Part shown: in pieces, positions 9,727 to 18,270 of the stretch
Layout of the letters: each line of letters starts with the position of its first letter
Numbering within the stretch: the stretch's first letter is position 1
Assembly: GCA_965660815.1 (NCBI GenBank)
Contig: CBFIBG010000013.1
Coordinates: 1-64,000 of the forward strand
DNA from: Glaciecola sp965660815
Lineage (GTDB): Bacteria > Pseudomonadota > Gammaproteobacteria > Enterobacterales > Alteromonadaceae
Length of the DNA stretch: 64,000 bases
Direction: 5' to 3'
The notes under the pieces: model-generated
What the model saw: only the letters and a program-made list of their open reading frames with translations
Databases searched by the model: none
What the model was told of the DNA's origin: nothing
Position numbers and translations under genes: made by a program

Positions 9727-9833
9727 TCAAAGTCGATAAGAACAATAGTTTTATAGGAAGTTTTTGCCTCAAATCAAGTCAACAAGGGCTATGAGGTAAG
9801 ATTGAAAAGTTAAATACAAAAAAGGTGATTATT

Positions 9834-9965
9834 ATGTTAACGATGCTATTAAAAGATCCAGTTGTTTGGGGCTCTCTTCTAGGAATTCTTATTATGCTGA
9901 TTATGTGTGGTTATTATGCTTATTTGTTTATACACAATAGTGCAGAATCTGCAGACCATCAGTAA
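9834..9965 (+). CDS. 43-residue single-helix membrane protein, DUF3149-like
   Basis: A short frame: ATG, 43 codons, TAA. The product begins MLTMLLKDPVVWGSLLGIL and continues as one hydrophobic helix (about residues 10-34) with a short polar tail. The pattern 'DP-V---S--GIL--L-MCGYYAYLF' fits the tiny DUF3149 membrane-protein family of gammaproteobacteria, judged by eye. AAAGGTG about eight bases upstream is a good ribosome site. It follows ccoG by about 105 bp on the same strand and could be cotranscribed, which hints at a link to respiratory membrane complexes; this is inference. The function of the family is unknown. Confidence 0.65.
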   Translation: MLTMLLKDPVVWGSLLGILIMLIMCGYYAYLFIHNSAESADHQ

Positions 9966-10068
9966 GTGACTTTAGGCTCAAGGGCATATTCGATGTGGCT
10001 TGTTTACGCCTGCTAAACATGCACGCCTGTCCGACATTTTAAAACGAGTCGACTGACCAAAAATAATG

Positions 10069-10126
10069 CAGGCAACAAAGACTTACTTAACTGAATAATG
10101 GTTAATAAAACTTGACTTGTTGCCTG
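10069..10126 (-). terminator. long-loop inverted repeat after the AhpD-like gene
   Basis: CAGGCAACAA and TTGTTGCCTG form a 10-bp stem around a loop of about 37 bases. Read on the minus strand it is followed by CATTATTTTT. It lies just past the stop of the minus-strand AhpD-like gene and may be its terminator. Confidence 0.35.
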
Positions 10127-10152
10127 AGTATTTTACCCAAAGACAAATTAAC

Positions 10153-10494
10153 TTATTCGCTGAATTCATCAAAGGCTGCTAGCGCATCAGCTGCATACAT
10201 AAGTGAAGGACCTCCCCCCATGTATATTGCCATAGCAAGGGTTTCTTCCACTTCTTCTCGAGGCGCTCCTAATTCTACTAAAGCTTTGGCGTGAAAACCA
10301 ATGCATCCATCGCATCTTGTAGAAACACCTATTGCAAGTGCAATTAGCTCTTTTGTTTTTTTATCTAGTGCTCCATCTGCGGTAGCTGCTTGTGCCATTG
10401 CAGAAAAACCTTTCATAGTGTCCGCTATACTCGGACGTAAATTTTTTAAATTATTAGATAAGTCATTTGTGATGTCTTTATAAGATTTACTCAT
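10153..10494 (-). CDS. carboxymuconolactone decarboxylase-family (AhpD-like) protein
   Basis: A 113-residue, all-helical protein of the carboxymuconolactone decarboxylase superfamily. The redox signature is clear: RCDGCIGFHAKALVELG has the CxxC pair and the following His found in AhpD-like peroxidase or disulfide reductase members. The C-terminal ETLAMAIYMGGGPSLMYA is also typical. Such proteins act in the cytoplasm as small thiol-dependent peroxidases or reductases. There is no linked ahpC. Length is normal for a one-domain member. It is convergent with the small gene after ccoG. No unusual codon use is seen. Confidence 0.9.
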   Translation of the reverse strand: MSKSYKDITNDLSNNLKNLRPSIADTMKGFSAMAQAATADGALDKKTKELIALAIGVSTRCDGCIGFHAKALVELGAPREEVEETLAMAIYMGGGPSLMYAADALAAFDEFSE

Positions 10495-10670
10495 TTTATT
10501 GCTCGTTTGGTTAGCTAAAACTATAAGCTAATAATAACCTGTTAAAACGACGATGAGAAGCAGATGGGAAATCAATTAGCCGCCTGACTTAAAATATTAT
10601 TCCAAAGAGCTCAACGCATTTTTATTGTGTTTAGCAAAACTTTATACGGCAATAAGGATGGGTTTTTAAG

Positions 10671-11831
10671 TTATTCTAACTCGTCAAGTTGCTTGCGAAC
10701 GTTAAACAGTATATGTTTTAGTTCGTTAAAGTTAGAAAGGTTGTCGCTGAAAGCTGTCGATTGTTTTTCAATGAGCTGATTTAAAACATGCTCTTGATGC
10801 TCTAACAAATCTAATTTAAAGAAATTTTGCTCAAACTCAATTCCCATATCTTCAATTAAATTGATAGTATTCGATTCTATTTGCCCGTGTAACTCGTATG
10901 CCATGTCTAGAGAAGCGGCGATGTCATGAATGACTTCTTTATGATCATTTGATATCGAAAAATCTTGCGAGGGCTTAGTGCTTTCTTGTTTGTCATAATT
11001 GACCGCTGCGCCATTGGCGGAAAGGTTTTGATTGAGTGAATTTGTATCTTCTAAAATCATCATTAGGTTGTCGCGTAATTCCCCCAGCGCCATTTCATCC
11101 TCTACCGGCATGTTTTTAATGATCACAGACACGCTCTCAAAATTTACTATGTAACGAGTTCCGCGTTCTAAAAACCGTCCTTGCATGCCTTCAGCACGGG
11201 TCAATAAATCTACTTCTAGAGGCGTTAGAGTGCCATTAGATGCTTGGTTTAGCACAGTTTTTGGAGTTCTCAGTTGGACACAGGCATCAATATGTAAATT
11301 ATCAAATACATCGAACAAAGCGCTAAGTAACCCTTCATGACTTTTGATATTCAGGCCAGCCCGCAAAAATCCTAAAACGGTACCTAAATTCCCCGTAGAG
11401 GTGATCACCGACATAACCATATCTGATGTATCTTGATTTTGAGACTGTAGCTCGACCAATTTTGCTCGTTCGTTGAGAATAACTTCAACTTTCCTAGATA
11501 CCACATTGGTGTCTATAGGTTTAGTCAAATAATCGACACCGCCTACATCAAAGCCGGTTAAAATTTCTTCGGTAGAATCATTGCTAGATACAAATACGAT
11601 AGGCAACTGAGGAGACATTTTAAGTAATTGCTTACATACTTCATACCCGTTAATATCCGGCATCATAATATCTAATAAGACCAACTCTATAAACGGATCG
11701 TCCTTTATCATATTAATGGCTTGGTGACCACTTGTAGCAACTACTATGGCGTACTTATATTTTAATGTTTCCATCAAAATTCTAAGTTCGCTTGGTGAAT
11801 CGTCTACTATCAGTATTCTGTGTTTATCCAT
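10671..11831 (-). CDS. response regulator with unrecognised output region (H-NOX operon)
   Basis: A 386-residue protein. An N-terminal receiver domain (residues 1-125) has D10/D11 and the phosphorylation site D54 in LLDIMMPD, with K103 in DYLTKPI. The rest (about 130-386) has no GGDEF, EAL, HD-GYP or helix-turn-helix motif that I can see. It reads as an alpha/beta region (about 130-270) that ends in an acidic helix, a low-complexity linker (about 275-300), and a long helical C-terminus likely to form a coiled coil. It is the last gene of a tight operon with the hybrid kinase (3 bp away) and H-NOX, so it probably receives phosphate from that kinase in response to NO. Known H-NOX pathways in Shewanella and Vibrio end in EAL, HD-GYP-like or DNA-binding regulators; this output differs. 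Confidence 0.85.
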   Translation of the reverse strand: MDKHRILIVDDSPSELRILMETLKYKYAIVVATSGHQAINMIKDDPFIELVLLDIMMPDINGYEVCKQLLKMSPQLPIVFVSSNDSTEEILTGFDVGGVDYLTKPIDTNVVSRKVEVILNERAKLVELQSQNQDTSDMVMSVITSTGNLGTVLGFLRAGLNIKSHEGLLSALFDVFDNLHIDACVQLRTPKTVLNQASNGTLTPLEVDLLTRAEGMQGRFLERGTRYIVNFESVSVIIKNMPVEDEMALGELRDNLMMILEDTNSLNQNLSANGAAVNYDKQESTKPSQDFSISNDHKEVIHDIAASLDMAYELHGQIESNTINLIEDMGIEFEQNFFKLDLLEHQEHVLNQLIEKQSTAFSDNLSNFNELKHILFNVRKQLDELE

Positions 11832-11834
11832 GTT

Positions 11835-13787
11835 TTAAACCAACGTATTTTTAGCTTGCGTGATCGCTCTTGAAACAGTGTCTAAATCAAATATTGACAT
11901 TGCTGCGTGTGCTTCGTTGACGAAATGTAAAGCTTGTTTTGTCAACTCACATTGCATCAAGTCGTGTAAACTTTCTTCTGAGGCCAGAACATCTCGATTT
12001 AAATTGTACAAAATACTGTCCATTTGTTTGATTATATAATCTGAGCTCTCGGTACGTATATCGGCTTTATGGATATTTATGTGAGGATTTTCCAGCTCTT
12101 TGAAACTCTCGAACGTTCTATTTATTTCGCTTTCAAGCTCGTTTAATTCCTGCTCTGTTGGGAGTAAAGCTGGAACTTGCCGCAATTTAGTTTCAAAATT
12201 AGCGGCTATACGGGATACATTTGCGATCGCCAAATTAGCCGCACTGCCTTTGAGTTTGTGAAAAATTTCGCGGAGCCTCTCACTGTTGTCTTGTCGTTGC
12301 AATGCTCGTAGGTTGGCCACGACTTGCTCGTTTTCAGTTAAAAAGCGCTCTATTAACGAATAATATAGCACCCAATCGCCATGCAGGCGTTTTAATCCTT
12401 CTGTCAAATCGATTCCATCTATTGTTTTGCTAACTTTTTTTGTGGTTTCAGTCGACTGCACGATATTCACATTTAAAAATTTAATGAGTATTTTTGTCAG
12501 TTTATCGTTTTCGATCGGCTTTGAGATATGACCCTGCATACCGACGTCTAGGCATTCATCAATATGAGTTTGAGTGTTATGCGCCGTCATAGCTACAATG
12601 GGAGTGTCAATATCAATTAAGCCTCTATTTCTTATTTGCTTAACCGCTTCAATTCCCCCCATTACCGGCATTTGCAAATCCATAAAAATCAAATCAAAAA
12701 CGTTATTCTCCAATAGCTCAATGGCTTGCTTACCATTTTCTGCAATAGTAAGCGTTACGCCCTGTTTGGTTAACATTTTTTCAGCCACAATTTGGTTAAT
12801 CTTATTGTCTTCCACAAGAAGTATATTTCGAGTGCCGAATGACCTATCGAAATTTTCATTATTTGCGCACCTGTCGAAAGGCTGTTCACCGATCTCGAAA
12901 GCAACAGTAATGGTAAATGACGTACCCTTTCCTAATTGGCTACTCATTTTTATCTCGCCATTAAACTTATCGACTAAGCGTTTGGTTATGCTCATTCCCA
13001 AACCCGTTCCGCCAAAGTCTCTTGTTATAGACGAGTCAGCTTGCTCAAAGGCTGAAAATACCGACCCCTTGCCTTGCTCACTTATTCCTATTCCAGTGTC
13101 TTTAACAGTTAAGCAGAATGTGGCAAGATTACCCGTGATACTCTCGCACTCAAGATCAACGTCAATATGTCCTTTTTTAGTAAACTTCACTGCATTTGAC
13201 AACAAGTTACTGATTATCTGAGTCATTCTAAGTTTGTCAGTAATAATGATATCGGGCACGTTCTCTGACAGATTTAAATGCAATTCAATGTCTTTTTGAT
13301 TGGCTTGGATCTCAAATGGCTTACACACCACATTGAACAATTCTTTTAAATTGACCGGAGCAAACGATAATTCAAGTTTGTTTTCTTCAATTTTAGTAAA
13401 ATCTAGAACATCATTTATCAATAGTAAAAGCTGCTCTCCAGATGCTTTTGCAGTGCGCAATAACTCAAGTTGATCTTGGTTTAAGTCTTCGTCCGCTAAT
13501 AAAGATAACATACCCAACACTCCATTCATTGGGGTGCGAAGTTCATGACTGATGTTAGCGATAAAGTCAGATTTAATTTTTGAGGCGAGTATCGCTTCAT
13601 CTCTTGCCCGTTGCATTTCTAAGGTTCTGTTCGCGACCTTTTTTTCTAGATTTTCAGTGAGAGCGGCTAGCTGCTTATTTTTTTCATAAAGCTCCATGGC
13701 TTTTTTTTCTAATAGGTCCTCAGCGCTCTGGCGAGCTAGTTTCTCTCTCGCCAATCTTTTATTTAACTTCTCAACATCTGTTAACAT
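11835..13787 (-). CDS. H-NOX-associated hybrid histidine kinase with HPt domain
   Basis: A 650-residue soluble kinase without transmembrane helices. The N-terminal 65 residues are a coiled coil. HisKA follows with H81 in ANISHELRTP, then HATPase (NLLSNAVKFT near 193-203, DTGIGI near 230, GGTGLGMS near 259-266). A receiver domain follows with D370 in IFMDLQMP. The C-terminal phosphotransfer domain has H510 in FHKLKGSAANL. This is the layout of HahK-type kinases encoded beside H-NOX proteins, where ferrous haem-NO controls autophosphorylation. The gene sits 9 bp after the H-NOX gene and 3 bp before the response regulator gene. Without its own sensor domain it must depend on the partner H-NOX. 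All phosphorelay residues appear intact. Confidence 0.93.
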   Translation of the reverse strand: MLTDVEKLNKRLAREKLARQSAEDLLEKKAMELYEKNKQLAALTENLEKKVANRTLEMQRARDEAILASKIKSDFIANISHELRTPMNGVLGMLSLLADEDLNQDQLELLRTAKASGEQLLLLINDVLDFTKIEENKLELSFAPVNLKELFNVVCKPFEIQANQKDIELHLNLSENVPDIIITDKLRMTQIISNLLSNAVKFTKKGHIDVDLECESITGNLATFCLTVKDTGIGISEQGKGSVFSAFEQADSSITRDFGGTGLGMSITKRLVDKFNGEIKMSSQLGKGTSFTITVAFEIGEQPFDRCANNENFDRSFGTRNILLVEDNKINQIVAEKMLTKQGVTLTIAENGKQAIELLENNVFDLIFMDLQMPVMGGIEAVKQIRNRGLIDIDTPIVAMTAHNTQTHIDECLDVGMQGHISKPIENDKLTKILIKFLNVNIVQSTETTKKVSKTIDGIDLTEGLKRLHGDWVLYYSLIERFLTENEQVVANLRALQRQDNSERLREIFHKLKGSAANLAIANVSRIAANFETKLRQVPALLPTEQELNELESEINRTFESFKELENPHINIHKADIRTESSDYIIKQMDSILYNLNRDVLASEESLHDLMQCELTKQALHFVNEAHAAMSIFDLDTVSRAITQAKNTLV

Positions 13788-13796
13788 TGACTGTAT

Positions 13797-14339
13797 TTAA
13801 ACCTTAACGATCGTAAATTTGCACATGTGCGTTTCACTTTCTCGGGACCGTTCCAATTCGATCTTTATCGTTTCATTGTAATAAGCCGAGGTTTGAACAA
13901 TTAAGCCATGCGCTAAATCTGCTAAAGGTCTTTTCGAACGGTAATAGAGGACAATTTGATTGTCCGTCACATTTTCATAATCAAATTCAGGTAATTCTGC
14001 ATCAGGGTAAAGCTTTTTTACCTCTACATGTATATGTTGGTCTATTTCTCGCAAAAGCCCAAATGTGTTCCCTGCCTCTGCGAAAAAACCATTGAATTTA
14101 CGCGCAAATTGAGTTCCTAAATGCTTGCCAAATTCGTGCAGTAGAACAGAAATTTCGGTTTTGGTCTTCGAACTCAATTCAACCACCATAGCTTCAAGTT
14201 CAGCATAGTCGTAAGAACCTACTGATGTGTATGCTCCGAGTGACTGTGGTTGAGTAGCGTCAATAAGATAATCGACCATGTCTTGGTCATATACATCCTC
14301 TACCATGTCAAAAAACTCTGTGAAAACCAGCCCCTTCAT
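13797..14339 (-). CDS. hnoX: H-NOX haem nitric-oxide sensor
   Basis: A 180-residue haem-NO-binding protein of typical stand-alone H-NOX length, starting MKGLVF as these proteins do. The haem ligand is the His in IHVEVKKLYP (about H104), followed by the conserved Pro residues. The YxSxR haem-propionate motif is present as YYRSKR (residues 132-137). It is cytoplasmic. In related bacteria the haem-NO complex regulates a partner hybrid kinase and through it biofilm formation; here the kinase follows 9 bp downstream. The gene is first in a three-gene operon on the minus strand and is divergent from manC, with about 400 bp between the starts. Confidence 0.96.
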   Translation of the reverse strand: MKGLVFTEFFDMVEDVYDQDMVDYLIDATQPQSLGAYTSVGSYDYAELEAMVVELSSKTKTEISVLLHEFGKHLGTQFARKFNGFFAEAGNTFGLLREIDQHIHVEVKKLYPDAELPEFDYENVTDNQIVLYYRSKRPLADLAHGLIVQTSAYYNETIKIELERSRESETHMCKFTIVKV

Positions 14340-14743
14340 TGAGTAGACCTCATATAAAATTATTTTTTAAATGGTCGAGTAAAGGATTAATTTGCCTTAT
14401 CAACCAATGCGCTTATCTTTTATTATATCGACCCAAATGCAGTTAACTTCTGTCTGTTTAGGTGTTGAGTATAAAAAACATTTCATATTAAACATACGCG
14501 CGCACAAGAATACCATTAAGCAGTGTTACAAGTAACTCACTTCTGGCTGCAAATTTAAGCTTGCGCACAAATATAAAACATTAATGCAGTTGTTAAATAT
14601 ATAAGCGAATAGTCTGCGAGACAGTGGAGTTAAAATTTTAAAACAGTTAGACTTACGAAGCTTGCGCAAGTACTTCATTGAGCAAAGCTGAGCTACTTCT
14701 ATTAACGATATAATTCAAACTACATAAGCATTGAGAGCGAAAC
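14340..14743. promoter_or_regulatory. divergent intergenic region between H-NOX operon and manC
   Basis: Non-coding, about 400 bases. It contains two copies of AAGCTTGCGCA (14557-14567) / AAGCTTGCGCA (14658-14668). The second copy forms the perfect palindrome CTTGCGCAAG (14661-14670), about 75 bp before manC. These may be binding sites of an unknown regulator. No clear promoter hexamers were fixed. Confidence 0.3.
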
Positions 14744-16159
14744 ATGATTAAACCTGTAATTCTAGCTGGCGGCACTGGAAGCCGACTATGGCCAAAGTCT
14801 AGGGCTGCATTGCCTAAACAGTTTTTATCACTTACTAGCGATAAAACTATGTTGCAAGATACACTGCTGAGACTTCCCTCAAGTGGCATGGATAAGCCTA
14901 TGCTAATTTGTAACGAAGAGCATCGATTTTTGGCCGCTGAACAATTGAGAGCTGAAGATATAAAACATTCAGGCATTGTGCTGGAGCCAGTCGGGAGAAA
15001 TACGGCTCCAGCTATCGCAATCGCAGCTTTATTGGCCGCCAAAGAATCGCCTAACGCAACTTTATTGGTATTGGCTGCAGATCATCTTATTGAAGATCAC
15101 CAAGCTTTCGCTCGTTCGATTGAAGTAGCGGCTACATTGGCAAATGAGGACAAATTAGTAACTTTCGGTATTGTCCCAACAGAACCTCACACTGGTTATG
15201 GTTACATTAAGGCTAGTAAACCAGCAGGCAATGGTGGACTTGAAGTGGTTGAGTTTGTTGAAAAACCCTCAGAATCGGTAGCTCAAACATATCTAGAGGG
15301 CAAAGAACATTACTGGAACAGCGGTATGTTCATGTTCAAAGCGAGCGCATATCTGGAAGAGCTTAAAGCTTATCGTCCTGATATTTATCAAGCGTGTGTA
15401 GACTCTTTATCGGATACTTCGAGTGATCTTGACTTTATTCGATTCAATGAAGAGGCCTTCAAAGCGTGTCCAGACGAATCAATCGATTATGCTGTAATGG
15501 AGAAAACTCAAAAAGCCTGCTTGGTGCCGTTGGACGCAGGCTGGAACGATGTGGGTGCTTGGAGTTCGTTATGGGAGACACATAAGCACAAAGACGCCAA
15601 TGGTAACGCCTGTATCGGCGATGTCATGGTTGAAGGTGTTAATAATAGCTATATAAATTCTGAAGAGCGTTTGGTTGCAGTAATTGGATTAGACGACGTC
15701 GTTGTGGTTGAAACCAAAGATGCAATGCTAGTCGCCAACAAACATAAAGTGCAAGACATTAAACAAGTAGTTAACAAACTAAAAGCTCAAAATAGAAGCG
15801 AGTTTGAGTTTCACCGCGAAGTGTTTAGACCTTGGGGTTGTTATGACTCAATTGATAACGGTAGACGCTATCAGGTTAAGCGCATAAGTGTTAAGCCAGG
15901 CGAAAAGCTATCTGTACAAATGCATCATCATAGAGCAGAACACTGGATAGTGGTATCAGGCACCGCGAGTGTGACTATTGGAGAAGAAACTCAACTTATC
16001 ACAGAAAACGAATCTGTATATATTCCTATTGGTGAGGTGCATGCCTTAGAAAATCCAGGAAAAATTCCTTTAGAGCTAATTGAAGTGCAATCGGGCAGTT
16101 ATCTTGGTGAGGACGATATCGTTAGGTTTTCTGACCGTTATGGCCGAGTGCCGAGCTAA
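14744..16159 (+). CDS. manC: mannose-1-phosphate guanylyltransferase / mannose-6-phosphate isomerase
   Basis: A 471-residue bifunctional enzyme (ManC/CpsB/AlgA type) that makes GDP-mannose from mannose-1-phosphate and GTP. It may also interconvert fructose-6-phosphate and mannose-6-phosphate. The N-terminal nucleotidyltransferase domain has the signature AGGTGSRLWPKSR with LPKQFL (residues 8-29). The FVEKP motif of the sugar pocket is near residue 170. The C-terminal cupin domain has the metal-binding QMHHHRAEHW. Full length for the family. It supplies precursor for mannose- or fucose-containing exopolysaccharide. The O-antigen-ligase-like and VpsP-like genes nearby fit that. The ribosome site is GAGAG a few bases before ATG. 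Confidence 0.96.
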   Translation: MIKPVILAGGTGSRLWPKSRAALPKQFLSLTSDKTMLQDTLLRLPSSGMDKPMLICNEEHRFLAAEQLRAEDIKHSGIVLEPVGRNTAPAIAIAALLAAKESPNATLLVLAADHLIEDHQAFARSIEVAATLANEDKLVTFGIVPTEPHTGYGYIKASKPAGNGGLEVVEFVEKPSESVAQTYLEGKEHYWNSGMFMFKASAYLEELKAYRPDIYQACVDSLSDTSSDLDFIRFNEEAFKACPDESIDYAVMEKTQKACLVPLDAGWNDVGAWSSLWETHKHKDANGNACIGDVMVEGVNNSYINSEERLVAVIGLDDVVVVETKDAMLVANKHKVQDIKQVVNKLKAQNRSEFEFHREVFRPWGCYDSIDNGRRYQVKRISVKPGEKLSVQMHHHRAEHWIVVSGTASVTIGEETQLITENESVYIPIGEVHALENPGKIPLELIEVQSGSYLGEDDIVRFSDRYGRVPS

Positions 16160-16240
16160 TCGCTTAACAATTAAAATAGCATGAACACAGGTATTGTTAG
16201 CAAGTAACAAGACTACATAAGTCTTTTTCATGAGGATAAT

Positions 16241-16840
16241 ATGGCTGCTCGCTCTTTAATATTGATCGGCTTGATGCTGCTGACTTGTTCAAATGGGTTG
16301 TCTCAAGAACTTAGAAATAATTTTTTTGGCAACCCAAAGCAACCTGGCACACAGTTAAATCAAGCAATTTTCAAAATAACAGAAAAAGGATATACCGATA
16401 AACAGGCTATCACCTTTTCAATCAATGAAGTTATTTCAAATGCCAATTCAAAACAAACTGAAAGCATAAAGCAAAATTTAGCCTCTGACATACCCATGTC
16501 AGAAATGTTTTTTTCGGAAATGATGGCAACAAGCGATCTGATTTACGCGACAAAAGTTGTGACCGAAAGTAATCCGGATAAACTTGTACAGGCCATCAGA
16601 CTAACGACTTCTTTGTATCCAGATTATGTTCAAGAAATTTATAGTGCTGTTTTGATGACCGGGCTGTTACCATCACAGAGTATAAAAAACATTTTTGTAG
16701 AAATGGGCATTGATGCTGATTCACTTAACCCATTAGTTTCTGCTCAAATATCCAATAGCGCAATCATTAATCCCCCACTCGGCGTCGGCATAGGCTCAGG
16801 AGGAACGGGAGCGGGAGATATAACCGTATCGTCAAATTAA
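16241..16840 (+). CDS. secreted protein of unknown function in the exopolysaccharide group
   Basis: A 199-residue protein with a signal peptide (hydrophobic residues about 4-17, cleavage likely near SNGLSQ). The middle is helical and polar without recognised motifs. The end is rich in glycine (VGIGSGGTGAGD), which may be flexible. ATGAGGATAAT gives a ribosome site about eight bases before the ATG. It lies 80 bp after manC and about 40-80 bp before the O-antigen-ligase-like gene, so it probably belongs to the same transcript and acts in the periplasm in polysaccharide assembly or export. I do not recognise the family. Confidence 0.75.
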   Translation: MAARSLILIGLMLLTCSNGLSQELRNNFFGNPKQPGTQLNQAIFKITEKGYTDKQAITFSINEVISNANSKQTESIKQNLASDIPMSEMFFSEMMATSDLIYATKVVTESNPDKLVQAIRLTTSLYPDYVQEIYSAVLMTGLLPSQSIKNIFVEMGIDADSLNPLVSAQISNSAIINPPLGVGIGSGGTGAGDITVSSN

Positions 16841-16880
16841 ATTTATAACGTTATCTAAGTCATGAAAAAGAGAAATCACA

Positions 16881-18266
16881 ATTAACGTAGCAGAATACGA
16901 CAGCGACAAAAGCTTTAGCTTTTTGTTAATAATACTATTTTTGTTGCCTATCCCTCTTGGTGCGAATAGACCATGGGCTTGGGGCTTTTTTGAGGTTTGT
17001 ATATTTTTACTCACCATTTTCGTTGTAATCAAACACAGATCGGTAAGAAACTTGGGCATTGAACGCTACGTAACTATCATGTATTTATGGATAGCCTTCA
17101 TCTTGCTCGCCACTCTTCAATTGGTTCCACTGCCCTCCGGCCTAGTAGCATTTTTATCACCCGAATCTTATAAACATTATTCAAGTGTGAACGCGTTAAG
17201 CTTTTATTTATCTATTGATAGAAGCCAGTCGCTGGTAAATTTTACTAAATTATTGAGTTTATCTTGTTTATTTATATGCGTACTGGCACTGGTAAATAAC
17301 GAAAGAAGATTGAAATTGCTATTGTTTACAATAGCAGGAGTCGGCACTTGGCAAGCTCTTTACGGTATTGTTGAAATTGTGTTTGGAAACAATACCAGCA
17401 TTGTGTTTTCTTTTCCTATAGAAAACAAAGCCACAGGTAGTTTTGTTTATAATGGACATTTTGCGAATTTTTTAACGCTCGGACTAGCCGCTGCGATTGG
17501 GCTGTTAGTGTCAAAACTTGAAAAAGGAAAAAGTCATCGACCTAGCAACAACCATACCCGAATTTTTCGCTTGGCAGTAGACCCAAAAATCATAATAAGC
17601 TCGTGTATCGGCATAATGGTGATAGCGCTAATTATGTCTCATTCAAGATCAGGTAACCTCGCATTTTTTTCATCCTTGGGATTAGTCGGAATTACCGCAT
17701 TAGTATTCATCAAAAAGCCAAGTGAAAAACTAAAACAATTAATCATTGCTTTTTTAATAATCAACGTTATTGCCTTAGCTGGGTTATATAGTATTGGTCA
17801 AATGAAAGAGAGCTCAGCATCATTGGAACCCTGGGCCAGCGATGACGCATTGCGCGACGCTTATCCAATCGTTGCAGATTACCCAATTTTTGGCTCAGGG
17901 GGAGGCAGTTTTTATTCCACATTTCCCAGCTATCAAATACAGGAAGCCACTTTATTTCATGACCATCTGCACAACGATTACCTACAATTTGTAATGGAAT
18001 ATGGCCTGCTAGGCGCTTTTATATTATGGGGTTTAATGGTATTTGTGTTTTACAAAACAATAAGAGCCATGGGCAAGCGCAAACATTCAATTTTAAAAGG
18101 AAGCGCCTTTGCGTGTTTAATTGCATTTGTCACGATGGCTATCCAAATGGCCTCTGACTTTCCGTTACAAGCCTACGCAAATGCTTGCTACTTTGTGATT
18201 TTTATCGCGATTGCGATGGTCATAAATTCCATTCATTTAAGAACATCGAAGAAAAGCTCCAGCTAA
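16881..18266 (+). CDS. O-antigen ligase/polymerase-like membrane protein (Wzy_C family)
   Basis: A polytopic membrane protein with about ten or more hydrophobic helices. The Wzy_C motif region DHLHNDYLQFVMEYGLLG (after a periplasmic stretch with GSGGGSFYSTFPSYQ) is typical of O-antigen ligases and exopolysaccharide polymerases. The start is uncertain. The first standard start codon is TTG at 16923, which falls inside the first membrane helix. The frame is open back to a TGA at 16863, and an ATT at 16881 lies about eight bases after AAAGAGA. That start would add 14 polar residues in front of the helix, as in homologues whose first helix reads LPIPLGANRPWAW. I give the longer span. The gene is convergent with the VpsP-like gene, only 4 bp apart. 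Confidence 0.82.
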   Translation: MNVAEYDSDKSFSFLLIILFLLPIPLGANRPWAWGFFEVCIFLLTIFVVIKHRSVRNLGIERYVTIMYLWIAFILLATLQLVPLPSGLVAFLSPESYKHYSSVNALSFYLSIDRSQSLVNFTKLLSLSCLFICVLALVNNERRLKLLLFTIAGVGTWQALYGIVEIVFGNNTSIVFSFPIENKATGSFVYNGHFANFLTLGLAAAIGLLVSKLEKGKSHRPSNNHTRIFRLAVDPKIIISSCIGIMVIALIMSHSRSGNLAFFSSLGLVGITALVFIKKPSEKLKQLIIAFLIINVIALAGLYSIGQMKESSASLEPWASDDALRDAYPIVADYPIFGSGGGSFYSTFPSYQIQEATLFHDHLHNDYLQFVMEYGLLGAFILWGLMVFVFYKTIRAMGKRKHSILKGSAFACLIAFVTMAIQMASDFPLQAYANACYFVIFIAIAMVINSIHLRTSKKSSS

Positions 18267-18270
18267 AACC

